Assembly (NCBI GenBank): GCA_047967505.1
Contig: CM106538.1
Reading direction: 5' to 3' (one strand)
From: Dipteris shenzhenensis
Lineage: Eukaryota; Polypodiophyta; Polypodiopsida; Gleicheniales
Length of the DNA: 64,000 nt
Shown here: one piece after another, positions 1 to 10,904 of the stretch
Layout: every line of letters starts with the position of its first letter
Numbering within the stretch: the stretch's first letter is position 1
The notes under the pieces: generated by a model
Seen by the model: the letters and a program-made list of their open reading frames with translations, nothing else
Database searches by the model: none
Told to the model about the DNA's origin: nothing
Made by a program: the position numbers and the translations under genes

Positions 1-1262
1 ATTGGAGGAGGAGGAGGCTGAGGACTATCAATGGGGGCTGGAATGTAGACTAGAAGAGGGCAGAGTGCTGGGGAAAGTTTGGCAAAAAATTGATAGAGTT
101 TTGATGTTTTTGCTAAGGCAATGACCTGGGGGGATAGGGGGGCCCTTAAGATTTTTGGTATCTCTGCGGTTGGGGGGATAGCATAAGGCAACGGGTCATG
201 GGGATAGGAGCTATGGCAACGATCAGTGGGTTAGCAGGAAGGTGACAGCTGAGGGGATAACAAAAAGGCTTCTCACCATGCACACCTCATAGACCAAGGT
301 GTGGGCATCGTCATAGACTTCTTATACTTTCCCAAAATAGAAAACTTGAATTTTTTTAAATAGATGTGTATGCTTCATGACTAATACCAACAACATCACA
401 AGCTACAAGCATTTGTTTTGCATCTACAATGTCCTTGAAGTCCTTCATCATCTCTTCAGCGACTTGCACATGCAGACGTTTATGTCTTGCATCCTTTAGT
501 ATCTTGATGACATTTTTTGACTTCAATAAATTAGCTAGAGCATATGAACAGTCAATATCATCCTTGTCCGATTCTTCCTATCACATCTTCCATGAAATTA
601 CTAAAGAAGAACACAAGCAAAACTTAGCACAAACAGATTCTTCTCTTTCTACTGCCATCAGTGGGTGCCAATGCATCCATCTTATGTAAGTATCTTTTCC
701 TATTCTTCAATCCCAAAGGTTTTTCTTCTGCCTTCTCTCATTTCTTCTCTACAGCCCATTCAACTTGGTTGTATATAGATATTTCCAAGCCTTTTTTGGT
801 TTTAGCCAGCTTACAGAGTGATTCTTGTTGCTCCAAGTCCAATGCATATCACTCCAAGTCTAATGCATTTTCTTTATCATGAATATCCTTGTTTTTCCTT
901 TGAAGCTCCTATATAGAGTTATGCATTGCAACAATGGTGATATTTCCTAAATGTGCTAGCTACTCTGCTTGGGCTCTATGCACCTTTCTTGCTTGCATAG
1001 CCATTGTCTAAGCATTGTTCAATCTATTGCAATAACCAAGCCACCCAGCATGTCCATTTCCAATAACAAACCAAACAAGCTCATGCATTGCATGAAAAGG
1101 AGGGCTTTGGATCTACCCAAAGGTCAAGATGTTTCTTTCCTTTCAAACAAATACTGTGGCTCTTGGAAGCTCCCTCAATCCCAAACTACGTGTGCTCGCA
1201 TATTTAGCCTCAATCTCTAAGTGAACTTGGTACTTGTTGGAGGCATCCTTGAATGGTGCCAT
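1..1262 (-). pseudogene. Family B transposase-like gene, truncated copy A
   Basis: Reading the minus strand from a start at 1262 gives an N-terminus beginning MAPFKDASNKY, and the DNA stays alignable by eye down to the window edge with the better preserved copy at 34070-35150 on the plus strand (MAPFEDISNKY there). Shared blocks include the segment around 1020-1100 (a 'nGHA..LGYCN'-type peptide followed by a coiled-coil-like stretch) and the segment at 350-490 (EEMMKDFKDIV against EVMKDFKGLV). Several stops and frameshifts interrupt it, so it is not functional. The C-terminal part with the cysteine and QGMEKSH motifs lies outside the window or is lost. No terminal repeat matching the 34-kb copy was found upstream. 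Homology to the other copy is seen directly; the transposase role is inferred from that copy. Confidence 0.6.
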
Positions 1263-1339
1263 GAGTAAAGGAGTATAGAGGAGGCATGGAGAAGGAGAAG
1301 GTGTGGAGAAGTAGGCATGAAGGAGCAGCACACAGAAGA

Positions 1340-1790
1340 AAGCTTGATCCCCCTCCCCTCTCTCTCTCCAGCTTGATTCCCCCCTCTCTCTCCAAGCTCC
1401 CTCTCATTCATCTCTCTCTCTCTCTCTGTGAATCTGTCTCTCTCTCTCTCTCTCTCTCTACTTGTGTGTGTGTGTGTGTCTATCTGTCTGTCTCTGTCTC
1501 TATCTCTCCAGCTCGACCCCCCTCTCTCTCCCTCTCTCCATCTTGATCCCCCATTCTCTCTGTCCCCCTCTCCACAACTTGATTTCCCCCCCTCTCTCTC
1601 TGGCTCAATCCCCCCCTCTCTCTCTCTCCAGCTTGATCCCCCCCTTTCTCTCTCTCTAGCTTGACCCCCCTCTCTCTCTCTACCTCTCTCCAAATCCATT
1701 CCCCCCCCTCTCCCTCTCCCTCTCATTTATCTGTGTGTGTGTGTGTCTCTCTCTCTCTCTCTCTCTCTCTATTTTAAGCAAGGACAAGGA
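1340..1790. repeat. Pyrimidine-rich low-complexity tract
   Basis: Plus strand is almost pure C and T: (CT)n mixed with C-runs, (TG)n islands at 1462-1480 and 1733-1748, and a repeated 'CAGCTTGATCCCCC'-like unit of about 35 bp between 1500 and 1660. Open frames here are compositional artefacts. The tract lies just upstream of family B copy A in that gene's orientation. Confidence 0.85.
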
Positions 1791-1911
1791 TTGCAAAACT
1801 ACTCGTCCTTAATAAAAGTAGTTAGTTTTGATGTAACAAAAGATCTAGTGCATAGTGTATCACCTCCTTCATTAGACGAATGCTTGTGCTTATAATATTG
1901 AAGCATACACC

Positions 1912-1967
1912 TATGTGTGTGTGTGTGTGTGCCTCCCTCTCTCCCTCTCCCCCTATCCCTCTCCTTC

Positions 1968-2003
<36 letters not shown>

Positions 2004-2230
2004 ATATATATATGTACACCAGAGTGTGTACAAAAGAAAGCGATATGGAGGGTTGGAAATTTCCCAACCCTCGAGATAGATTTATTTTGTACACTCTCCC
2101 CCCCCTTCTCTCTCTCTCTCCCTATCTCTCCCTCCCTTGGGAAGAACTTTTGGGCTAAAATATTTTGCCTAAATTGGTGGGACAAAAGACATAGATAGAG
2201 ATAGAGGGTCTACATGTAGAGCGAAGATAG

Positions 2231-2323
<93 letters not shown>

Positions 2324-2515
2324 TTTAAGTGGATGAAATTTGGAAGCTCTAAAAATGAAATACAGGGCTTTTGTGTTTACAGACTACGTACCATACAATC
2401 TTGCTGAGGATGAGAGAGAGAGAGAGAGAGAGAGATGTAATAGAGAAGTTGTAAAATGAAATGAAGGCCTTTTTGTGTTTACAAACTATACACCATGTAG
2501 ACTTGATGAGGATCA

Positions 2516-2560
<45 letters not shown>

Positions 2561-2580
2561 TGCAAAGAGAGAGAATAGAG
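1912..2580. repeat. Cluster of (TG)n, (CT)n and (GA)n microsatellites
   Basis: (TG)n at about 1915-1931, (CT)n at 1972-1999 followed by a TATATATATATA run, (GA)n of about 90 bp at 2233-2321, and shorter (GA)n at 2411-2434 and 2519-2556. The text 'gggcttttgtgtttacagactac..accat' at 2365-2395 recurs as 'ggcctttttgtgtttacaaactatacaccat' at 2465-2495, so the last two GA arrays sit in a duplicated ~110-bp unit. Confidence 0.85.
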
Positions 2581-2639
2581 AGAGATGTCCTAAGTGGAAT
2601 AGGTGGAACAAAACATGTTGGCTGCCAAAAAAAACTTGC

Positions 2640-3281
2640 TCAAATCTCATCCGTGGTCTTGTAATTCGATGCATTATATGTTACTAATGCAGTAACATTT
2701 TCACTGCCACCAACTTTACAAATTGTTCTTTTGTATATTTTTACAATATATGCTGAAGTTTTTTCTTTTAGAGACGTATCAATACTCTTCAAAAACATTT
2801 TTCCCTTGGGAGTAATGCACAAAACTCACTTGGGACCCAATTGCTAGCAAATCTACATCACCTTATGTATTGAAATACCCTTCACATTTATTGGTGCTTC
2901 TCCTTCAACTGTCTCATCAACCTCAGCCCTCACATCTTGTTGACTTGGATGATTCCTTATTAGGTTCGGATTTACCACTTTCTTTACTCTCTCTAAATAT
3001 GATTTGCATAAGGAAAGAACATTAGATGGAGTGCATGAGCAAACTTCAACATCACTGCCTATTCCAAGGAAATGTTGCTTGATGTGAGTAGAACCACCTG
3101 TGAACTTGTGTCCACAATATTTACATTGTAGAAAGAGAGTGAGGCATGTACTTTTCGTATCTCTGTCACATATGACCAAATCTTGCCTCACACCATGCTT
3201 TTGAAGTTGCCAAAAAAAAAATAAAAAATGCGTATGCAATAGAAACATACTATAATACACATTTTGTTGAAAACAACACAT
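2640..3281 (-). pseudogene. hAT transposase fragment (BED finger and DUF659-like piece)
   Basis: The minus-strand frame from 3281 has a BED-type zinc finger at about 3153-3050: CKYCGHKF, then G-STHIKQHFLG, then C-x-C before a conserved-looking TPSNV. This is the N-terminal DNA-binding domain of plant hAT transposases. Downstream on the same strand, 2822-2640 reads PKGKMFLKSIDTS..K..AYIVKIY..I..VG.ENVTALVTYNASNY. That is the DUF659 block of hAT transposases, where the family normally has VTDNAANY; the acidic residue is Tyr here. The stretch between the BED region and DUF659 is too short for the family, and the C-terminal hAT dimerisation region is absent, so this is an internally deleted relic. 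Confidence 0.7.
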
Positions 3282-3289
3282 ATACTTTT

Positions 3290-3593
3290 AAAAACATTTT
3301 CAAGATGCAATATATTAATTTTCATTCATTAACATTCTATTGAAAGAATATTAAATATTCATTCACAAGAAAGTGTAAGAACGAGTAATTAAAATTAAGA
3401 GACATGGATTCATTTCAATTGAAAGAATACACTCAATCTATAAATCATTCATTTCACATTCTATTTCGGAAGAATATTAAATATTCATTCAAAAGAAAGT
3501 GTAGCAATGAGTAATGAAATCTGGGAGACATGGATTCATTTCTAATGAAAGAATGCTCAAAGTGTAAATCATTCATTCACATTCTATTGAAAG
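3290..3593. repeat. ~123-bp tandem satellite, left part
   Basis: The phrase CATTCTATTGAAAGAATATT and its variants begin at about 3333, 3457 and 3580, a period near 123 bp. Each unit also carries AAGAAAGTGTAAGAA and GAGACATGGATTCATTT. The array is cut at 3593 by Ty1-copia element 1 and resumes at 9101. Confidence 0.85.
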
Positions 3594-4290
3594 TGTAAGA
3601 AAATAATACATCTGTGCTCAATAGATAATAGGATCTCGTATGCAAGAGAGAAAACAAGATAGTATGGAGAATCAAAAATTTGATTATTGTAGAACTGATA
3701 CAATAGATGGCACTGCCTCCCAACCGTGCGCTCTTGTGAAAGAAGCTTCGATGGCATGCTAGAAACAGTAGAAGACGGAGGCTAGATGCTAAGGAATCAG
3801 GGTTGCTATAGCCAATGATGAAATGGGCTTCATGGGCTTGTTCTTATATAGCCACCAGTCATAGTCAGTTAGGCTCAATTGGGTGACCGACCCAGTCCGC
3901 TTAAAACGGTCAACTGGGGGTCGGCGGCCACCGACCATACGATAGATCCGGTGCACAAAATAGAGCCACTAACCTATGGTTTCCATTCGGCCTAGAACCA
4001 TCCGGGATCATCTGAGGCTCCAAACGGGCCCCGCAACCTAAGAGTGGACTACCTCAGGAAATGCTCCATCTAATGCCTTCCCGCACTTGCATGTAGCCTA
4101 GTTGGCAGTGTGCCAACTCTATCTGAAGCCGTCCAGCCATCAGGCCACACATGGCCCCCATCTAGTGTCCAAACCAGGACCTATCGGATAACCAAGCTAC
4201 TCAAATGCCTTCTCCTCATATGGGGGGCTTACAAGTAGAGTTAGCTGGTTCCTGCATAGTTACATGAGAGTGGAGCATTGATATCTAACA
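3594..4290 (-). repeat. 3' LTR of copia element 1
   Basis: 697 bp, bounded outside by GAAAG and inside by the polypurine tract. It carries a TATATAAG-type TATA box on the coding strand at about 3843-3850, as does the other LTR near 8627-8634. Confidence 0.95.
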
Positions 4291-4320
4291 CCCCCCCTCA
4301 ATGTCCACCCACAACTGAAC

Positions 4321-7300
4321 TTACTTTTTCGACCCAATGCCAAGTCGATGAAGATGCCTCTCCAGCAAGTCTCTTCCAAGAGCCTTCGTGAAGATGTCCG
4401 CAGCATTCTCTATAGTTGGACAGTACTCCAAGTCAACCTCTCCATCCATGATGAGCTCGCGTACAAAGTGATATTGAATCTCAATGTGTTTTGTGTGAGC
4501 CTGGAACATCGGGTTCTTTACAATCGCCATGCAACTCTGATTTTCACATGATAACTGCGTAGGCTTGTTCTGCACTGCACCCATGTCCCCCAAAATCCTC
4601 CTCAACCACACTTCCTCACAAGAAGCAAAGCATGCAGATTTGTACTCGGCCTCGGTAGAAGAAAGAGCAACTGTGGGTTGCTTCTTGCTAACCCATGACA
4701 CAACTCCAGATCCAAGTGAGAAACAGTACCCTATCATTGATCTCTTGCTATCCACATCTCCTGCCCAATCCGAGTCATAGAATCCAATCAAGATGTTGCC
4801 CTTGGTATAGGTGATGCCATAATCAAGTGTGCCTTTGATGTATTTCAGCACCCGCATCCCTGCCCTCCAATGGTTCTCCCGGGGCTTATTGGAAAACTTG
4901 CTTAGTACACCAGTCGCAAAACTGATGTCCGGCTGTGTGTTGCACAGGTAAATCAAGCTGCCCACAAGCATTCTGTACTTCGCTTCATCCACCAGTGATG
5001 ATGAATCCTCGTTTGAGAGCTTCGCATCAACCTCCATAGGGGTACCAATTGTCTTGCACTCAACCATGCCAAATGCCTTTAGTATCTCTCTAGCATGCTT
5101 CAGCTGTGAAATGAAGATCTGTTTTGGCTCCTGCCAAACTTCAATCCCCAAATAGAAATGCATCAGACTGTTATTTCAAACTCTCTTCCTAGCAAATGCT
5201 TCGTCTGTGAGATCTTCTCTTCATGGTTCCCTGTTATGACAAGGTCGTCCACATAAAGGACCATGATCATACACCTACCTCCTTCTCTGAAGATATACAA
5301 ATTTGCATCAGATGGGCTACTACTGAACCCGTTTTGTAGAAAGTAGGCATCAATTCACTGGTACCACACTCATGGGGCCTGTTTTAGCCTGTAAAGTGCC
5401 TTCTTCAATTTGCAGACTTTACCTTCTGAACCAAGGATCTCAAAACCTGGTGGTTGTTCCACGTATACCTCCTCCTTGAGATTTCCATTCAGAAAGGTGG
5501 ATTTCACATCCATCTGAAACACGGGCCAACTTCCTTGGACAACTAAAGCCAAAACACTGCGAATTGTGGTTAGTCGAGTTGTGGGAGCAAAAGTATCTTG
5601 ATAATCAAAACCATGTACTTGTGCAAATCCTTTTGCCATGAGCCGAGCCTTTTACTTATCCAACGTGTCATCGGACTTGTACTTGGTCTTGTACACCCAC
5701 GTGGTTCCGATTACCTTGCATTTTGGTGGTCGATCCACAAGGTCCCAAGTGTTTTTCTTCATTATGGAGCCATACTCCGACTGCATAGCCTCCATCCACC
5801 TATCATCGCCCTGTGCCTCTTCAAGACACTTGGGTTCATCAGCACGGATCACTTCTATCATCAAAGCATAGTTGACCAAGTGTTCCTGCCCCCTTCTTTG
5901 CTCCTCTAATCTCTTGGACCGACGGTGTTCGGATGGTTCTCCTCAATGGCTGGAGGTTCTCTGCCATCCAAAAGCTGCTTTACCCACTTTGGGAATGGCC
6001 ATTGCCGTTGTGGTTCTACAGGCTCTTCTTCATCTTCTTTATCTTGAATCCTCCCAAGCACCATCGGGGGAGTTCGGTCTGCTATTGGTGGTAGTACTGG
6101 ATGGATATCCTGGTCTTGGTTGTCTGGGAAGGAAGCATCCTCCTCCAATTGATGCGGCTGTTCTGAGAAGACCACATCGCGACTTACAATTACCTTCTTG
6201 GTAATAGGGTTATAGAGACGGTAATCCTTCGCCTCTTCACTGTAGCCCAAGAAAATACACTTCCAGCACTTCGGTTCCCATTTGGTCCTGGTAGCATCAG
6301 GGACATGCACAAAACATTTACATCCAAAAACTCTGAAATGTGCAGCTCAAGGTTTCTTACCAAAAAAGGCTTGCAGTGGAGTCATCCCATTCACAGCCTT
6401 TGTGTAGCTACGATTCAGGATGTAAACTACAATGTTAGAAGCTTCAGCCCAGAAAGTCTTTGGAAAATCTTTCCCTTTCATCATACTCCGGCCCATTTCG
6501 CAGATGATGTGCATCTTGCATTTTGCTACTCCATTTTGCGGTGATGTATGTGGCGGGGGTTTTTGCCTCTTGATCCCATGACTTTTGAAGTAACTTTCGA
6601 ATTTAGTCGATGTGCACTCTCCACATCTGTCTGATCTAAACTTCTTCACCTTACTCCCCGATTCTTTCTCGACCATTACATGCCATTCCTTGAACCTACT
6701 AAAAGGCTCATCTTTAGCCTTCAAGAAGTATATCCATATCCTTCTACTGTAGTCGTGATCAGTGTCATGAAGTAGTAGGAACCACCCAAAGTTTCCATCT
6801 CCATCTTTCTATAGAGGTCCGTGTGAATGAGCTCTAGAGGAGCCTTTGCCCTGCTGGCCTCTTTAGGAAAGGGGTGCCGATGCTGCTTGCCTATCATGCA
6901 AGCTTCACATACATCGGGCAGATCTGAAATTTCTGGTAGGTCTGCAATCATTCCACTTTTATGCATCTCCTTCAAAGAACTAAGGTTTAGATGACCAAAC
7001 CTCTCATGCCACACCTTAGTGTTCTTCATATCCACTCGAGCACTAAAAGCTAAGAGTTCATAAATGTTGTTGTGATGTGTACCTTTGCCAATGACCTTTC
7101 CTTGAAGATCCAAGATCTATGCACCATTCTTATCGACTTGAAATTTGAGGTCCCAATCCGTGATCGCGGAAACAGACAACAAGTTCCTCTTGATATCTGG
7201 CACATAAAGAACATCGGACAACTGTTTTACAACTCCATCTGACTTGAGAGCAATCGTACCTTTTCCTTTTGCTAGACATTTTGCATCATTGCCGACTGCT

Positions 7301-8304
7301 ACCATGATGTCATTTCCTACCGGCTATAGAGAGCTATACCAATCCTTCCAACTGGTCATGTGGTGCAATGCACCACTGTCAATGATCCAAGGTTCATCCG
7401 CAGGTACATGAAATGCCTCCGTGCAAATCTCCTCAATTGCTACGAACAGCTCTATTAGTACTACTTGCGCGCTGTCGCTGGACTCTTTCTTTACTCCGTT
7501 CTTCTCATCTGCAATCTTCTTTCGGCACTCATTTTGCTTGTGCCTTGCCTTGTTGCAATAGAAGCACTTGATCTTCTTCTTTCTCTTTTTATCATCAGAA
7601 GAACATGGGTTACCAGAGTCCTTACCCTTACCTTTCTTTGATCTGGTCTAGAAAGCCAAATCTTCTCCAGTCCTCATCTTTTGACGCATCTCCTCCTCCA
7701 GAAGCATCACACTGAAATCCTCAAACTTGAGGGGTGGATTTTTGTTCTGCATATTCAGTGCCATAACAAGACCGTCATACTTTGGTGGGAGAATCCGTAT
7801 GCACCTTCATGCTAGATTCTCGTTGGTGATAGTGATGCTAAGCATAGTCATCTGATCGTGCAGATTCTTCACCCTCGTGATGAACTTCTCTGTCGCTTCA
7901 AACTCAGCACTTCTCGTTCGGAGTTGAGTCTCTAGATTTTGAATCCGCGTCTGATTCGTGGCCTCATACTGATTTTTCAAGACCATCCATGCCTCCTCTG
8001 CTGTGTTGACATGTTGAATTAATGCCATGATAGAATCACTAACACTGCAGACAATAGAACATAGTGCATCTGCATTTCTTCTTGTCCACGCAAGAACCTC
8101 ATCCGCAGTTGGTACTATCTGTTGTCCTGCATTGGCTGGATTTGGTCTCGCAACTAACCTCACGTCCACCCCAGTAGCAGTGTCCCAAAGCTCATATGCG
8201 CTTAGGATTGTCTTCATCTTGAACTTCCAGAGAGGATAGTTAGAGCCGTCCAACTTTTCGCTTTTGCTGAATGGTGGGATTCGCAGTCTTGTGGGCTGGG
8301 CCAT
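4321..8304 (-). pseudogene. copia element 1 gag-pol polyprotein, broken
   Basis: Gag starts at 8304 (MAQPTRLRIPPF..KLDGSNYPLWK, a UBN2-type gag). A zinc knuckle CFYCNKARHKQNEC lies near 7560-7520 with its His and last Cys present. Protease carries WIIDSGA near 7380. Integrase has the HHCC finger (HERFGHLN..CEACMIGK, about 7015-6890) and the LIHTDLY start of its core. Reverse transcriptase has LYVDD near 5250. RNase H reads ALSSTEAEY near 4690, and the product ends at 4321. Several stops (mostly TAG) and frameshifts, for example at about 6723, 6310-6347 and 5163-5370, split the frame. The integrase motif normally QNGVAER reads QNGVAKC: codon 6521-6523 is Lys, so the third catalytic acid is lost. 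This copy cannot encode a working enzyme set. Confidence 0.93.
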
Positions 8305-8374
8305 CTCTCACAATCTGCTCGCAAACAGAAACACACTACCAAATCTTCTTGCTAGAGTCCAGGCTCTGATACCA

Positions 8375-9100
8375 TGTAAGAAAATAATACAACGTCTGTG
8401 CTCAATGGATAACAGGATCTCGTACGCAAGAGAGAAAACAAGATAGTATGGAGAATCAAAAATTTGATTACTGTAGAACTAATACAATAGATAGCACTGC
8501 CTCCCAACCGTGCACTCCTGTGAAAGAATCTTTGATGGCATGATGGAAATAGTAGAAGACGGAGGCTGGATGCTAAGGAATCAGGGTTGCTGGAGCCAGT
8601 GATGAAATGGGCTTCACAGGCTTGCTCTTATATAGCCACTAGTCGGTTAGGCTCAATTGGGTGACCGACCCAGTCTACCCAAAACGATCGACTAGGGGTT
8701 GGTCCTGAAATAGGCCACCGACCATATGATAGAACCGGTGTGCAAAATAGAGCAACTAACCTACGGTTACCATTCATCCCAGAGCCATCCGAGATCATCT
8801 AAGGCTCCAAACGGGCCCCACAACCCGAGAGTGGGCTGCCCCGGAAAATGCTCTATCTACCCTCAGTGTAGTCAGTCAAGGGATGCCTTCCCACACTTGC
8901 ATGTAGCCTATTTGGCGGTGTGCCAACTCTATCTGAAGCCATCCAGCCATCAGGCCACACATGGCCCCCATCTGGTGTCCAAACTAGGACCTACCAGATA
9001 ACCGAGCTACTCAAATGCCTTCTCCTCATATGGGGGACTTACAAGTAGAGTTAGCTAGTTCTTGCATAGTAACACGAGAGTGGAGCATTGATATCTAACA
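8375..9100 (-). repeat. 5' LTR of copia element 1
   Basis: 726 bp, the partner of 3594-4290. It is followed outside by GAAAG (9101-9105) and flanked inside by the tRNA-Met primer binding site at about 8363-8374. Confidence 0.95.
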
Positions 9101-9640
9101 GAAAGAATATTAAATATTCATTTAGAAGAAAGTGTAAGAATGAGTAATGAAAATTGAAAGACATGGATTGATTTTTATTGAAAGAACATACTCAAGCTGA
9201 AAATCATTCATTCACATTCTATTGAAAGAATATGACATATTCATTCAAAAGAAAGTGTAAGAATGAGTAATAAAAATTGAGAGACATGGATTGTTTTCTA
9301 TTGAAAGAATATACTTAAATTAAAAATCATTCAACATTCTATTGAAAAAATATTACATATTCATTCAAAAAAAATTATAAGAATGAGTAATAAAAATAGG
9401 TTGGCATGGGTTCATTTTTATTCATAAATATTCTCAAATTGAAAATCATTCATTCACATTCTATTGAAAGAATATTGAATATTCATACAAAAGAAAGTGT
9501 AAGAATGAGACAATTGTTCTAATAACCTTTAAAACATTAAATTCATACACCTTTAAAACTCTTTGTAGCCTTTCATATTCTATTGAAAGAATATTAAATA
9601 TTCATTCAAAGAAAGTGTGAGAATATAAACACAAAATAAA
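9101..9640. repeat. ~120-bp tandem satellite, right part
   Basis: Continuation of the array at 3290-3593 after the copia insertion. The CATTCTATTGAAA phrase starts near 9215, 9335, 9457 and 9574 (spacings 117-122 bp). Units are 80-90% alike by eye, with A/T-rich drift. Confidence 0.85.
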
Positions 9641-10006
9641 AGCATATTTTTCACAAGAGATCTAAGGAACTCAACAAGGAGATCCTAGAGCTCCCACAAA
9701 CAAATTTCATTAACACAAAAACACCAAAAGCACATTTCTCATAAGAGATCTAAGGAACCCAACAAGGAGATCCTAGAAATCCCACAAACAAATTTTCTCA
9801 CAAGAGATCTAAGAAACTCCACATGGAGATCCTGGAACTTCCACAAACAAATTTCATAGACACAAAAACACCAAAAGCACATTTCTCACAAGAGATCTAA
9901 GGAACTCAACAAGGAGATCCTAGAACTCCCACAAACAAATTTCATAGATACAAAAACACCAAAAGCACTTTTCTCAAAAGAGATCGAAGGAAATCAACAA
10001 AGATAA
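9640..10006. repeat. ~85-bp tandem satellite, left part
   Basis: Four to five units built around TCTCACAAGAGATCTAAGGA, then ACAAGGAGATCCTAGAACTC, then CCCACAAACAAATTTCAT and AACACCAAAAGCAC. One unit near 9790 is shortened. The array is cut at 10006 by copia element 2 and one or two units follow the insertion. Confidence 0.85.
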
Positions 10007-10361
10007 TGTTGAGATATCGAGCTCCACTCATGATATGCCAGGGTGACCGTTGTGCATTTATGTCACTGACTTGTTAGTTGCAGATGCGGTTGGTAGACCA
10101 CCCATGAATAATAGCTAGATGACAGCTATCTTTATGTACTCTAGTTAGTGGCTCAGTTAGTATGCCACCTAGGTTAGTTGAGTTTGGTTTGAGACCCACA
10201 TATAGGGTTCATCTATTCCTTTTTGTAAGAGAGAGTTTTTTGGCTTTCACAACTAAGAAGAGGAAAACTGTTTTCAGCCTCCACCTTTGTGTGTATTCCC
10301 CCATTGTGTATGTGAGAAAGCTGCAAGTGAGACTCCTTATCTCTCTCCCACTCTCTTCACA
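10007..10361 (+). repeat. 5' LTR of copia element 2
   Basis: 355 bp, TG...CA termini, with ACATATAGGG as a possible TATA region near 10178. It matches 15227-15583. Confidence 0.93.
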
Positions 10362-10904
10362 TGGTATTAGAGGTCAATTCATGGTAAGGAGCTCAAGGAA
10401 GCAAACCAAGTTTGCAATGTCTTGGTAAGAGGATCAGTGTTGCTTCCTTTTTCGAGTTTGGGAGCAAATCTCTGTAGGTAGCATAGCCAGAAAGTGCAAG
10501 AGTGCATTGTCTCAAATTGAGATGCCCTTCGTGGTGTGGCGAGAGCGTTGTATATGCTACGAGACAAGGCGAAGCCCTAGGTGACATTATTTTTCTAATT
10601 TGAGGCTGTTTCGGGGCCCGTTTTGGTGGCGGAAGTTTTTTTGCACGCGCTCAAAAAAGTGGCCTGTTTTGGCTGTGCGACCATTGTTCTGTAGGTCCGT
10701 GAAAAGTTGCCACAGAAATTGCATCATATGCCTATGCACAGAGATATTGGGAGTGACAGTATCATTTTTATTGCCTGTTTATGCAAAATCGTCACTAGGA
10801 AGTGACTGTGTGGTCAAATACTACTTTTGTCAGTTTTGCAGATTTGCCTTGTGAGGCAGAAGTTGTGTTTTTTGTAGTGACATAATATTTTGCAGTGTTC
10901 TATA

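Larger units (their letters stand above)
3594..9100 (-). mobile_element. Ty1-copia LTR retrotransposon 1, nearly full length, decayed
   Basis: Complete structure on the minus strand. LTRs lie at 3594-4290 (3' LTR) and 8375-9100 (5' LTR); each begins TGTTAGATATC and ends in TTACA on the coding strand. A perfect 5-bp target-site duplication GAAAG flanks it (3589-3593 and 9101-9105). The primer binding site next to the 5' LTR reads TGGTATCAGAG (initiator tRNA-Met), and a G-rich polypurine tract (TTGAGGGGGGG) abuts the 3' LTR. Coding order gag-PR-IN-RT-RNaseH defines Ty1-copia. The LTRs differ by a ~29-bp indel and many substitutions, so this is an old insertion. A third LTR of this family is the solo LTR at 57010-57744. 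Confidence 0.95.

Noticed and set aside
1217-1726. Long minus-strand frame rich in Arg, Glu and Gly
   Set aside because: It is translation of a CT/GA microsatellite; no domain, no start context, and its neighbours behave the same way.
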